64,000 nt of DNA, from positions 20,853,227-20,917,226 of the forward strand of contig OZ035998.1 in NCBI GenBank assembly GCA_964035015.1, read 5' to 3'. Positions 11,301-20,351 of the stretch are shown here, one piece after another. How positions within the stretch are numbered: position 1 is the stretch's first letter; each line of letters begins with the position of its first letter. The notes under the pieces were generated by a model. That model was not told where the DNA came from and searched no databases. It was given only the letters and a program-made list of their open reading frames with translations. This stretch comes from Corallium rubrum. Its lineage: Eukaryota > Cnidaria > Anthozoa > Scleralcyonacea > Coralliidae. The translations under genes were made by a program, and so were the position numbers.

Positions 11301-14300
11301 GTTTGTTTGTTTGTTTGTTTGTTTGTTTGTTTGTTTGTTTGTTTGTTTGTTTGTTTGTTTGTTTGTTTGTTTGTTTGTTTGTTTGTTTGTTTGTTTGTTT
11401 GTTTGTTTGTTTGTTTGTTTGTTTGTTTGTTTGTTTGTTTGTTTGTTTGTTTGTTTGTTTGTTTGTTTGTTTGTTTGTTTGTTTGTTTGTTTGTTTGTTT
11501 GTTTGTTTGTTTGTTTGTTTGTTTGTTTTGTTTGTTTGTTTGTTTGTTTGTTTGTTTGTTTGTTTGTTTGTTTGTTTGTTTGTTTGTTTGTTTGTTTGTT
11601 TGTTTGTTTGTTTGTTTGTTTGTTTGTTTGTTTGTTTGTTTGTTTGTTTGTTTGTTTGTTTGTTTGTTTGTTTGTTTGTTTGTTTGTTTGTATGTATATA
11701 TACTGTATGTGTTTCTTTGTGTTTTTTTATTACTTGTTTAGCAAGATTTTTCATTACTAATTGCCCATTTCATTATTGCTTTTGTCATTTTACTAAGCAC
11801 TGTAAAGTTTAAAATCGATGGAGACAGAGCCTCTGGTCATGTAGGAAGGTGAGGATGCATCGTTATAATCTCACAACATAGACTGTACAAGACTTACAAA
11901 GTATAATATGTGTTACGAATACGCGTGGTTATAATCTTTTCACTTGTCTGATGATATGATATGATGTGATATGCATGAATGTTGAACGATGTTGAATTCA
12001 TTTGGCCACTCGTGCTTTCAACATTATTCAACATCGTTCAACAATGTTGAATGATGTTGAATGCGATGTTGAAAGCGTTTGGTCAGGCCTTTACTGTATG
12101 TGGAGTTGCGTTGTCACATCTTTGACAAAGAAACGTTTTGTTTTGTCTTAGCACCTCTGCGGACGATCCTTTTGTTAACAAGTAAGTTTACATTATATTT
12201 TTAAAATTAATGTGACGATTCGTGCGAATTAGACGCATTCCAGCCAGCTATGAGCACTTACAAGTCAGCAGTTTTCTTCAGCAATTTCCATGCGGTTTAC
12301 GTAATGCTGGTTAATGAGGGGGTGGGGGGGTGGGGTGTGTGTGGGGGGGGGGGGGTGTGTGCTTCCTACAGTTCTAATTAATCGCAAATGCTTTTGAAAC
12401 CTTTTTTTTTAAAGATTGTTTCTGCCAATAGCGAATCAATAATAATAATTGTACAATAACGTTTAAATATAGTTTATAAAAAATATGCTTAGGCATATTT
12501 TTTAACAGTACATATGGTTCAGTTTATAGTGTATAGATAGAATTTAAAAATGAATGAACATTATAGTCTGATCCAGTCATAACTCGTAGGGATACTCTGT
12601 AATAAAGACTTATTAACCGAGTGCGAGGTCTGTACGGGAAAGTATTTGCCTGAGGTTTTCGTACAGACCGAGCGACGAAGGAGCGAGGTTTGTGCGATAA
12701 AACCGAGGGCAAATACTTTCCAGTACAGACCGAGCAAACGAGGTTAATAAGAAATTTATTATATGGCTATTGATTCATTTTATTTTTAAGCTTCGAGCGT
12801 TGTTTTTGTCTTCGGAATATGCTGTTTACCTTACCTGTTGACTTTTTCGTATCGCTTCTTGGCCTTCTTATTTACACCAGTTCGGCTTTTATTTGTCGTG
12901 TTTTTAGATAAACAGCTTTAAAGAAAACCAGCAGTGATGTTCCAACACATTTTATTGTTCAGAATATATGAATAATGATACCTGTTTCTCTTTTATTTGT
13001 TTTCAAATCAACTCAGAAATGTTCCCGCCAAAACTTACAGGGCCGAGAAAAAAGCGTATTGACCTGTCGGTCAATATCGTAAAATCCCGACCTCTCAGGA
13101 ACGAATCAGCGTGTGTCGTTTTGCGTACGGACCGGAAATCAAACCCAGCCATATAATAACTGTTGTATATAATTTATATGTCCAAGGTTCTCACCGAAGT
13201 TTAGTTACTCCCACAGTGATGCAATAGTTAACCTTATTTAGGTGTAGAGGCTTTGAATTAGGTTGGTCAGTGCAGGAAACGGAGGTCCGATATTTCACTA
13301 GTACAGGTCGAACAAGCGAGGTCAATAAGTAGTTTATTATATGACTACAAATGTTTACCCTGCGAGTGAGAGCCCCTTTCCGACCTACGCAGGCTTCGGG
13401 GGAAAGTGGGCTCTGCCAACGAACTCGATATTTCTTTTTGAGCATACGTGAACGGTTGCCAAGATACTATTTTGGGCCCAGGCTCTAAACGCGTCACTTC
13501 CTATTTTCCTGTTTACGCGTGTTCGTAAACTAGAACTTGTTTGACCAGTTTAAAACCTGACTGACTCGCCCCAAACTTGGGGCGAAGATCGAGTTTGTTG
13601 GCAGAGCCCACTTTCCCCCTGAAGCCTGCGTAGGTCGGAAAGGGGCTCTGACTCGCAGGGTAACAAATGTTGCGAACGCTCTGTGAAAACTCAGCAAAGT
13701 GTTAGGCTCGTATTCGCAACCATCTTTCTTGCGAACTAAACCAAAATGGCAGATGTTTTCCCATTTTAAAATACTTTCTGTTTAGCTAGAATCCTGAACT
13801 TTCTACCCCAAATAGCGTTTTCAATTGCTTTTGTTTAACATATTGCTCAAGGTTGTGCGTTAAGTAGTTGAATAAAATAGTCATCTGAAAGACTAATAGT
13901 TCTATAAGGTTGGCACTTATAGAACTATACATGTAGGAGTAGGATTATCATTAGGGTTGTCAACAGATCCATTATATTTCCTACACTGAAGTTCTTGTAC
14001 TCGTTAGATTAGGATTGGACATAGGATTGAGCGTTATTCTTTGCACAGTTCATTTACATATCTTCTGAAGTTGACCTTCTTATTCTGTTGGTTTATCACA
14101 CCACTCCATGCTATGTACATTGAACTAATCTGCTTCCTCTCAAACCTAAGCCACCATAGAATCCAACCCCATATCGGTACTTACCTTCCCCAAAATCACG
14201 GCTGGACTCGTGAGCTTGACGATTTGCACCAATCACAAACGTGTCTGCACATTTTCAGCAGGCATATATTATTGGGATGATTGGATTATTGCATGAATTA

Positions 14301-15059
14301 CCCCGTAAGTTCAAAATGACGATCAATAAAGTGCTGATGAGCGTGGCCTGCGATGGCATTTTAGAAACGTTTAAGATTGATTGTCTAAATGATTTAATTT
14401 ATCTAATGATTTAACGGGAAGCTCTAGAGAAATTGGTTAGTAGCCAAGGTGTTCTCTCGTCATTCAGGCTACAGGATTAGGGAAGTCGCTTATATTTCAG
14501 TGAGCTTCTATGGTTTTTGATATCGTGAAATTAATTTATGCAAAACGTCACAGACACGATCTGTGGCTCACGCGTCCAGTCGTCCCTTTCGGCGAAAGTA
14601 AGTATACCTATTCATATGTGGATCTGCAGATTTACATTGTTGTATTCACGTTGTCCGTGAAGGAATTTTCTTGCCAAATGTATATGAGTGTATATAGTGT
14701 AGCTTGTCTTTTTAAAAGAACGGTTTTCTTCTTAAAGCGATAATACTCCAACGAAAACTAACAACAATCCACGCCGAGATGCAGCAGGATATGAAGTTGT
14801 GGATCTTCCCAGCAACAAGGGTAAGGAGGTGTCTCCGAGACAATACGAGAACGTCGAACTGCCTCGACCCTCCGCTAAAGACGGTGAAAAACCTGACAGG
14901 CTTTATGAAAATGTCACTCCTATGACATCTCCTAGCAAAGACAAGTCGCAACCTGTCAAGGGATACGAGGAAGTCTTCCTTACATCACCACAGGAAAGTA
15001 AAAAGCAGAAGAAAAACGATAAGTATTATGAAAATGTCGAGCCTCAGAATTTACGGTGA
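2220..15059 (+). CDS. Gene A: single-pass membrane protein with repeated YENV tyrosine motifs (5-exon model)
   Basis: Proposed exons are 2220-2316, 7451-7712, 10629-10691, 12152-12181 and 14738-15059: 774 bases, 257 residues plus stop. All introns are GT-AG and phases agree at every join (1, 2, 2, 2). Residues 1 to about 25 are a signal peptide. Residues 26-92 are a Ser/Thr-rich ectodomain without cysteines beyond the leader. About 93-118 is one membrane helix ending in Cys/Arg. The tail has Tyr134 in YNNM and Tyr169, 187, 207, 227, 248 in YEVV, YENV, YENV, YEEV, YENV. pYxN is the Grb2 SH2 consensus and YxxM binds PI3-kinase p85 (family knowledge). Role as a receptor or membrane adaptor scaffolding SH2 proteins is inference; no named orthologue was recognised. 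An extra ectodomain exon could be hidden in the 5 kb first intron. Confidence 0.72.
2973..3113. repeat. Short inverted-repeat MITE (GGGTCATTCCAGAAAA ends)
   Basis: The left end GGGTCATTCCAGAAAA and right end TTTTCTGGAATGACCC are perfect reverse complements; the whole 141 bases folds back on itself. It lies in gene A intron 1. Confidence 0.75.
3188..4181. repeat. Longer relative of the GGGTCATTCCAG MITE, interrupted by a nested element
   Basis: It begins GGGTCATTCCAGAAAA and ends TTTTCTGGGATGACCC. It contains internal inverted copies (around 3302-3360 versus 3517-3590) and a nested hAT-like MITE at 3622-4086. Confidence 0.6.
3622..4086. mobile_element. hAT-like MITE with 8-bp target duplication
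   Basis: Terminal inverted repeats are CAGGCTTCGAAATAA and TTATTTCGAAGCCTG. The flanks ACCTTAAG at 3614-3621 and 4087-4094 are a perfect 8-bp target-site duplication, the hAT hallmark. There is no transposase frame. Several ACCGGTCA-type motifs repeat near both ends. Confidence 0.82.
4200..6030. other. Intronic AT-rich sequence, nothing recognised
   Basis: This is part of gene A intron 1. It has frequent ACATGTA and TACAGTA short words but no open frame with domain content and no clear terminal repeats. Confidence 0.4.
6032..6362 (+). repeat. 81-bp tandem repeat, four copies
   Basis: A unit of about 81 bases (starting near ATAATATAATGCACAGTATG) is repeated four times with only a few substitutions; the first copy is slightly longer. 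It is intronic and the period is a multiple of three, which creates a spurious open frame. Confidence 0.9.
6401..6592. repeat. Foldback repeat (GCTCCATCGAGTTA family)
   Basis: The arms around GCGTGCTCCATCGAGTTA (left) and AACTCAATGGAGCACGCC (right) are inverted copies; the arms continue outward through ATGTTTGG/CCAAACCAT. A further fragment of the family (CTCCATCGAGTTATAG) occurs near 6681. Confidence 0.65.
6838..6889 (+). repeat. 10-bp tandem array of TGACGTA/TGGCGTA
   Basis: About five units alternate between TGACGTAAAA-like and TGGCGTAGAA-like 10-mers. The TGACGT core resembles a CRE site, but no promoter context supports function. Confidence 0.6.
7451..7712 (+). CDS. Gene A exon 2: Ser/Thr-rich ectodomain and transmembrane helix
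   Basis: The acceptor TATATATAG precedes base 7451 (phase 1) and the donor AG|GTTAGT leaves phase 2. It encodes a stretch rich in Ser, Thr and Pro, then a basic NKDKKLE juxtamembrane segment, then a helix of about 26 residues (YIIIIIAACGAVFVFVVIIL and on) ending in CVCRR, a stop-transfer signal. Confidence 0.75.
7830..8148. repeat. Foldback MITE
   Basis: The left part (CTTGTATAGAATAGCATTTT) and the right part (AAAATGCTGTTCTATACAAG) are inverted, and the homology extends inward through the GTGCGTAACCGTGGTTGC region and outward to TGTACATTGAT. It has no coding content. Confidence 0.7.
8323..8485. repeat. MITE with AAGGCTAGTTTCCACTCAGG ends
   Basis: The 163-base unit starts AAGGCTAGTTTCCACTCAGG and ends with the exact reverse complement. 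The interior is also partly self-complementary. Confidence 0.8.
8775..10274. mobile_element. 1.5-kb foldback DNA element with ~200-bp terminal inverted repeats
   Basis: The left arm starts CCAACCTCGTACCCAGGCTC and the right arm ends GAGCCTTGGTACGAGGTTGG. The arms stay similar for about 200 bases (for example TCCAAGATCGAAGTATTTT on the right matches the left inverted). No transposase was found. It carries the nested MITE at 9346-9650. Confidence 0.78.
9346..9650. mobile_element. 305-bp Mutator-like MITE, copy 1
   Basis: Terminal inverted repeats of about 70 bases start TACCCTGCGAGTCAGAGCCC. The flanking 9-mers GTCGTCGAT and GTTGTCGAT match at 8 of 9 positions. A second copy with its interior in the opposite orientation is at 13356-13662. 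Confidence 0.82.
10380..10515. repeat. Fragment of the 'GTTGCTATTGGATGA' MITE family
   Basis: It shares GTTGCTATTGGATGA, TTCATTATACAGAAAA and the CCAAACCATGT...CTATTAACTAT end with fuller copies near 21185-21490 and 29488-29814. Confidence 0.5.
10629..10691 (+). CDS. Gene A exon 3: 63-nt exon with a YNNM motif
   Basis: The acceptor is TTTTTATAG and the donor AG|GTAATT; it enters and leaves in phase 2. It encodes an Arg-rich membrane-proximal segment (RRIQRLERERNLSYNNMNYE). Tyr134-Asn-Asn-Met fits both the pYxxM (PI3-kinase) and pYxN (Grb2) consensus. Symmetric phase and a length divisible by three mean it can be skipped without a frameshift. Confidence 0.7.
11041..11692 (+). repeat. Very long (TTTG)n microsatellite, about 160 units
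   Basis: About 640 bases of near-perfect TTTG tetranucleotide with one visible slip near 11526 (an extra T). It lies in gene A intron 3, between the two small exons. All frames crossing it that stay open are artefacts of the repeat. Confidence 0.98.
11985..12089. repeat. Partial copy of the GTTGAATGATGTTGAA foldback family
   Basis: Repeated GTTGAACGATGTTGAA words end in GAAAGCGTTTGGTCAGGCCTT, matching the right end of the element at 21060-21924. Confidence 0.5.
12152..12181 (+). CDS. Gene A exon 4: 30-nt microexon
   Basis: The acceptor TTTTGTCTTAG and the donor AA|GTAAGT bracket 30 bases that keep phase 2 on both sides and encode TSADDPFVN between split codons. It is too short for any ORF search but fits the frame exactly. 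Confidence 0.62.
12315..12361 (+). other. G-run tract, possible G-quadruplex, in gene A intron 4
   Basis: Several G-runs, including ones of seven and thirteen, are separated by one to six bases on the coding strand, about 135 bases after the exon 4 donor. At least four runs of three or more G satisfy the simple quadruplex pattern. Confidence 0.7.
12598..13160. mobile_element. Inverted-repeat element of the 'TTATTATATGGCT' family, copy 1
   Basis: It opens with a hairpin (ACTTATTAACCGAGTGCGAGG, GTACAGACCGAGC motifs), then a TATTATATGGCT boundary, a body of about 370 bases, and closes with AGCCATATAATAA. The same body, inverted, occurs at 25737-26375, and parts at 22419-22760. Confidence 0.7.
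13356..13662. mobile_element. 307-bp Mutator-like MITE, copy 2
   Basis: Ends TACCCTGCGAG and CTCGCAGGGTA, flanked by a perfect 9-bp duplication ACAAATGTT (13347-13355 and 13663-13671). The 9-bp duplication points to Mutator-like transposition. The interior is inverted relative to the copy at 9346. Confidence 0.88.
13665..14737. other. Gene A intron 4 remainder, little recognised
   Basis: The first part (to about 13890) is a fragment related to the foldback family seen near 26770-27190. The rest is unassigned AT-rich intron ending in a pyrimidine tract before exon 5. Confidence 0.45.
14738..15059 (+). CDS. Gene A exon 5: cytoplasmic tail with five YExV repeats and stop
   Basis: The acceptor GGTTTTCTTCTTAAAG precedes the exon, which enters in phase 2 and ends at TGA 15057-15059. 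It encodes 106 residues rich in Lys, Pro, Ser and Glu. Tyrosines at 169, 187, 207, 227 and 248 are spaced 18, 20, 20 and 21 residues, each followed by E-[NVE]-V, with P-S-x-K-D-type linkers between. This looks like an internal tandem repeat of a roughly 20-residue docking unit. Confidence 0.8.
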
Positions 15060-15334
15060 CAAGGTATGACAATGAAGTGAAGTTGTTTTATGCTCACTTC
15101 CTTCCGATAATGTTTCATGCAGTGACTAGAAACCAATATTGGTAACAGTAACGTTGAACGAGTTTCCGACGATAGAACAGTCGTGAAATAGTATAGTTAC
15201 AGTGGCGCAATAATAGGGCGTCCTCGTTTCCAGGGCCTCTTCGGTCAATTTAGAATCGGAGGCCATGGGAAAAGCAGTGAATACTGTAGTGCCCCCAACC
15301 CCCAACATGTTTTTGTTTCAACTGAAAGTACCTC

Positions 15335-15744
15335 AGACCCCGTTTACACGATGCCGGTACAATTTGAAAACGGAACAAAATCATGCCGTTTAGGCCTTGC
15401 GTTTACACGATACCGGCGCAAAAATGACATGAAAACGGCACAAAATGAAGACGGGTTCCTTGACGGCATGAAATGAAAACGGAACACTAACCGGTATCGT
15501 GTAAACGCCCGTGCCGTAACAGTTTGATGACGGTAATCACGATATATACGACCACAGTATTCGGGTCAGCAGTATTCACAAAGTCTTCTCAATTCTTATT
15601 GGAAGAAAATAGTCACATGCTAACCGTCATTATATTATACCGGCACCGTGTAAACGCAAGACTTTTTGGCCTGTGTTTACACACCTGTATATACATGATT
15701 TTGTTCCGTTTTCAAATTGTACCGGCATTGTGTAAACGGGGTCT
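15335..15744. mobile_element. ~410-bp MITE with CCCCGTTTACACGATGCCGG ends
   Basis: The left CCCCGTTTACACGATGCCGG and right CCGGCATTGTGTAAACGGGG ends are inverted with one mismatch; GTTTACACGATACCGG motifs recur inside. It lies about 275 bases past the gene A stop. A related but distinct element is at 57365-57597. Confidence 0.78.
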
Positions 15745-15773
15745 CAGTCTATAATAACGAAGACTGTCTTTAA

Positions 15774-16717
15774 AGTGTCACTATGATGAAAAAATCGTCA
15801 GTCTTTTTTTGATCTTATCATAAAGTACATTTAATTAAAATGAGGATGAACGGCATTTGTGGGTTGTAAATATCTCATCTCGTTCAAGAGATATTCACGT
15901 TTTTGAAACATACAAATTATATGGCTGATGACGTCATTTTCTCCGAACGAGCGAAATGAAAATCGTTAAATTAGGAATTTCTCGAGAAATAAACAATAGA
16001 AAGTGCTCAAATTTTGCATGCTTATAGTAATAAATAAAATACGTTTCACTGTGGAACTTTAGTTGTTTTCGCGAAAACTGCTGATTCCTGGTCCCCTCCA
16101 ATGATAAAATTAAATTTTCGTATTTATCAGCAATCAAGTAGCGTTTACTCCAGCGAATAAAAGTGAAGATTAGAGCTTATGTAGGCATTGTAATTCAAAC
16201 GTTTAAATCTTTCTATTTTTAAACAATGAGGCAAAAATGATAATTCCCTTTTTAAGGTTTAAGAGTAACCTGAGAGCATGCGCTTACCATGGCAATCAAA
16301 AAAGTTCCACAGAGAAGTGTATTTTATTGGATACTATAAGCATATAAAGTTTAAGTAGGTTCTATTGTTTTTTTCCAGAGATATTCCTTACAGAGCGTTT
16401 TCATCTTACGTCACGGCGGCCATATTGGTGTACCAAAACAATGAAATGGCGGCCATATTGGTGTACGGTATGGGAATTAGCTCTTTCTTATTCAAATATT
16501 TCGTATTGTTTCACCACCCCAATGGGCCACCGATCACGTGAGTGAAAACGCTGTATTTTACGATTTTCATTTCGCTCGTTTGGAGTAAATTACGTCATCA
16601 GCCATATAATTTGCATATTTCCAAAACGTGAATATCTCTCCGTTCATCCTCATTTCAAATGTAATTTATGATAAGATAAAAAAAAAAGACTGACGATTTT
16701 TTCATCATAGTGACACT
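15774..16717. mobile_element. 944-bp foldback DNA element
   Basis: The left AGTGTCACTATGATGAAAAA and the right inverted TTTTTCATCATAGTGACACT define the ends. The inverted similarity continues for about 200 bases, including the CATATAATTTG/CAAATTATATG and CATTTCGCTCGTTTGGAG blocks. No transposase. Confidence 0.82.
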
Positions 16718-16734
16718 ATAAAAGCTTGGCGATA

Positions 16735-17035
16735 TCGATTTTTGTTTTTGGGTCATTGAAACTGACACCGTTTTGCTGGAAATATATCTCGGAATCGAAT
16801 TTTTTAAATTTTTTTTTTTGAACAAAACGCTTTGTACTTGAGTCGCTCCACGGTCGCCCCTAGTAAAGCCCTCTGGTTTTATTTAAAAAAAGTATTCAAC
16901 TACTCTTCACTTGTGTTTATCGCAAAATCTAATACAAATCAAATCTAATATATCTATCTTATTTTTATGGCATAAATTCGGACGAATTGAGAGCACTTAC
17001 CGAAATGAGCCTGCATGAATAATTCATTCCTAGCG
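16735..17035. repeat. Repeat related to the element at 28330-28860
   Basis: It shares GACACCGTTTTGCTGGA, ATCTCGGAATCGAA, GCCCTCTGGTTTT and ATAAATTC-GACGAATTGAGAGC words with the 28.4-kb element. The edges are unclear. Confidence 0.55.
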
Positions 17036-17082
17036 ATGGATATTTTGGGTAATTTATGGCTTCAAATGAACAAGTGGTATTC

Positions 17083-17851
17083 CATTCTCGTCCCCAGAGC
17101 CTCTCCCGTGCTGGTGCGCGGGAAAGGCTCTGGGGGAATCCATATATCATCGCGATCTGATTGGTTGTTCAAATTCAAAGGCCTATATATAACGGAGCTT
17201 GTTTATAAATAAACAGTATTTGAAAGTGAAACACGAAAATTGACAACGAAGCACAATTCTAATCATAATTCTAATCCGAACAATTTAATCGAACGTTTAT
17301 CAAATCAAACACAGAAGACAGATAGCAATTTGAAACAGATAGACGATCGACCGAACACTGCAGGCTGTTCGTGCATGGTACATATTAAGAATCTCAATGA
17401 AATATACAAGTCAAATATAAACGAACGGTGCAACAAATTAAAGAGAACTACCTTCACCAAAAGAGGCTGTAAATACGAAGAAAGTCCGACGTGGCTCTAT
17501 TGCGAAGCTCTGAAGCGAACTGGTATTAAAATTTTAATGTCTTCTGTCCCGCCGAGTAAACACGGCGTTGAGCCACGCTTGACAAATACCTTCTTCGAAC
17601 GGAATGTACCACAATCACAACTGTTCTAAAGTCAAACGAGTTAATACGAGGCAGCAAAATCGCCAGAATCGAAAACGAAAGGAAAATTTATATTCCAAAC
17701 AACTGTCGATGATCTCGTGTCCAAGTCCCAAACCGCGAACTTAAACGCATGCGCTTTTGAAGGAACGCCAACGAATCTTGGTGTTCCGGTTTGGATTCTC
17801 CCAGAGCCTTTTCCGCGCGTCAGCACGGGAGAGGCTCTGGGGACGAGAATG
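17083..17851. mobile_element. 769-bp Mutator-like DNA element with perfect 9-bp target duplication
   Basis: The ends CATTCTCGTCCCCAGAGCC and GGCTCTGGGGACGAGAATG are inverted; each end also contains an internal palindrome (CCCAGAGCC ... GGCTCTGGG). GTGGTATTC flanks both sides (17074-17082 and 17852-17860). The interior holds an open frame (17240-17629, 129 codons from a TTG) without recognised domains; whether it is expressed is unknown. Confidence 0.85.
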
Positions 17852-18120
17852 GTGGTATTCATTCATTGTTTAGTCACCAGCCCCAACACCCTAGTTGCGC
17901 TGCTGTATTTTTGTGCATTTTCTAGTTTTCCCTTATTACTCAACTTTTTTAGAAAAATATTATTTAGAAATATATGTGATAGAGTTTTTATACTATATAA
18001 CTTTGTGTTATTCATAATAGGTTTTTTTGTGTGCGTCTTTGTTTTCTTGTGGCAAACTGCTGCGTACTTGCTACTGCGCATTTCAGTCCGGAACACACTG
18101 CGCTGTCACAGTGTCTGAAT

Positions 18121-19141
18121 CACTGACCTGTATATGACTGGACCGCTTGCTCTTGCCAAAAAAGTGTGGCCATTTGAACATGGCGTCAAATGGCGAATTC
18201 GAGTCCTTCTGCTCATGGGAGTGACCACTGACCAGTGCTTGACACTGGTCTGTAGGCGTTTTATGCTTGTTCTTTTGGTGAAAAAAATGTTTTCTCTGTT
18301 TGAAAATTGATCTAAACTTTTCAGTTTAATATATTTTTACGCTCCGTTGTTGGCAACTAGTGACACCTGGAGAACACCAGCTTATAGTAAGTGCAGTTAA
18401 AACTTTCAATGGCCTTCAATGTAGTCTGTCGTCTCGAAATACAAAATAAGTGTTTTACATCGTCCGTTTTTCAGTATATGTTTAAGTTTTAATAAGCTTA
18501 ACAGTTATGTTTACTTCGTATTTGCTTGCCTTCACTGGCCCTTCTGGTTCAGATTTCAAACTCAATGGAACATTTCAACATAAGGACAGAATTTTTCGCA
18601 AGATTTGGTATATGTTTTACAACGAGAAATACTGATGTTTTACAACAGTAAGCTCATTAAATCCTTTTCGAAAAGTACTAAAATGTGCCGAAAGCCTACG
18701 AAAGTATTAGAATACAAGCCGTTGAATTGCCGGCCTGGTATTCACTTGTCAGTTCAGTTGTCCCTTCTTCGTTTCGGCAACAAAAACAATTAAATATATG
18801 CAAAAACAATTAAATATATGCAACAGCAAAACCGAGTAACCGACCGATATGAATTAACAATATAACTGCTTTGTGTATTTATGTCTGTACCTTTTTTAAC
18901 CTGTCAAAAAAGATTTGTTGTGTTTATCCTTGAAAATATCAGCGAGTCAGGGATTTTTTTCTTCATTTTCACGGGATATTTTATAAAGCCTGCGTCTGTA
19001 ATCCAGTCAAAATCGTGGTCAGTGTTGTCTACCATGAGCAGAAGGACTCAAATTCGCCATTTGACGCCACGTTCAAATGGCCACACTTTTCATAACTCAA
19101 AGATAATAGGAGCAAGCGGTCCAGTTATATACAGGTCAGTG
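18121..19141. mobile_element. 1021-bp hAT-like element with perfect 8-bp target duplication
   Basis: The ends CACTGACCTGTATATGACTGG and CCAGTTATATACAGGTCAGTG are near-perfect inverted repeats that extend about 110 bases. GTCTGAAT flanks both sides (18113-18120 and 19142-19149). The interior has no intact transposase frame, so it is non-autonomous. Confidence 0.88.
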
Positions 19142-19188
19142 GTCTGAATAGATAGCCAGCGACACAGCGACAAGTGTAAGCCTGTATA

Positions 19189-19208
19189 ATAATAATAATA
19201 ATAATAAC
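19189..19208 (+). repeat. (AAT)n microsatellite
   Basis: A short TAA trinucleotide array beside CTTTATTTATAGAAGG. Confidence 0.6.
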
Positions 19209-19369
19209 TTTATTTATAGAAGGTAACAGATGACAGTCCTTAAAAACTGATAAACTACTGGCCCTCATATATCCAACCCCCCATCATTCATTCCCAATCC
19301 TAAAACAGCAAAAAAATACCCCGTGTACGAGGTTGCTAAGCAAAGACGAAATGATAGGCATACATGAGT

Positions 19370-20047
19370 AGACGAGTCCAAGGTTACGGACGCCATATTG
19401 AAAAGGGGGCAAAGAGTCTGGGGCGAGCGCGGTCAAAGGGGGCAAACGCCATATATTTTCATATGTAAACTTCACGATTTTTGATCAGTGGGTGAATGTT
19501 TTACGCTTGTTCTGAATGATTTCGGGTCCGTATCGTTTTGTAATTTCTGTAATACTTTAAGGCAACATGGGAAAAGGCTTGGAATCGCGATGGTTTTTTG
19601 AGGAATTGTATGTACACGCGCCTCTTGATATACAGAGCGAGGAGCGATGAACAAGGCAATTTACGAGCAAGTATTCTAAATGTTAGTGATAGATTGCACC
19701 TTTAAGGACGTGAACTGAACCTAGAGAGTCTAGAATAATATTCTCATGACCAAATCAGTGAAGCGGTCGCATACAATTCCTCAACAAACCATCGCGGTTT
19801 CTTTTAGAATCCTCCAAGCCTTCCAAAATAACATACAAAGCTCTCCCCATGTTTCCTTGAAGTATTACAGAAATTACAAAACGATACGGACCCGAAATCG
19901 TTAAAAACAAGCGTAAACCATTCACCCACTGCTCAAAAATCGTGAAGTTTACATATGAAAATATATGGCGTTTGCCCCCTTTGACCGCGCTCGCCCCAGA
20001 CTCTTTGCCCCCTTTTCAATATGGCGTCCGTAACTTTGAACTCGTCT
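19370..20047. mobile_element. 678-bp foldback element with ~300-bp arms
   Basis: The left AGACGAGTCCAAGGTTACGG and the right CCGTAACTTTGAACTCGTCT are inverted. The arms carry matching blocks such as GGGGCGAGCGCGGTCAAAGG and TCGGGTCCGTATCGTTTTGT, leaving a centre of only about 80 bases. This would make a long RNA hairpin if transcribed. Confidence 0.85.
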
Positions 20048-20242
20048 ATTACCGAGCTTATCCTCTCATCTAGAATTCAGGATTATTTCAAGTAATATCA
20101 CGGCCACCTTCGGTTTTCATTGTTTTCACAGGAACATTTAATCTCTAAATAACCCGATGCGTAAAGATTAGTTAAGATTAGTAACTAATCATACCTAATC
20201 TATATAATAATAAATATAAAAGGATAATTTGAGTATCCTTTT

Positions 20243-20336
20243 GTGTGCATCTTAATAAGCTTTTCTAGCTTTGTTTGTGTGTCTGCAATTGAGGAAAGGT
20301 ATTCAAAACGAGGTCAGAAAGGCTAATTTAGATGAA
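20243..20336. repeat. Short foldback repeat, copy 1
   Basis: It resembles 30108-30211: GTGCATCTTAATAAG, TTTGTGTGTCTGCAATT and AGAAAGGCT-ATTTAGATG words are in the same order. Confidence 0.6.
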
Positions 20337-20351
20337 TGTAATAAAAGATTA

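Noticed and set aside
10951..11812. Open frames of 248-276 codons on both strands (FVCL and NKQT polymers)
   Set aside because: They arise only from the TTTG tetranucleotide repeat, which is free of stops in several frames.
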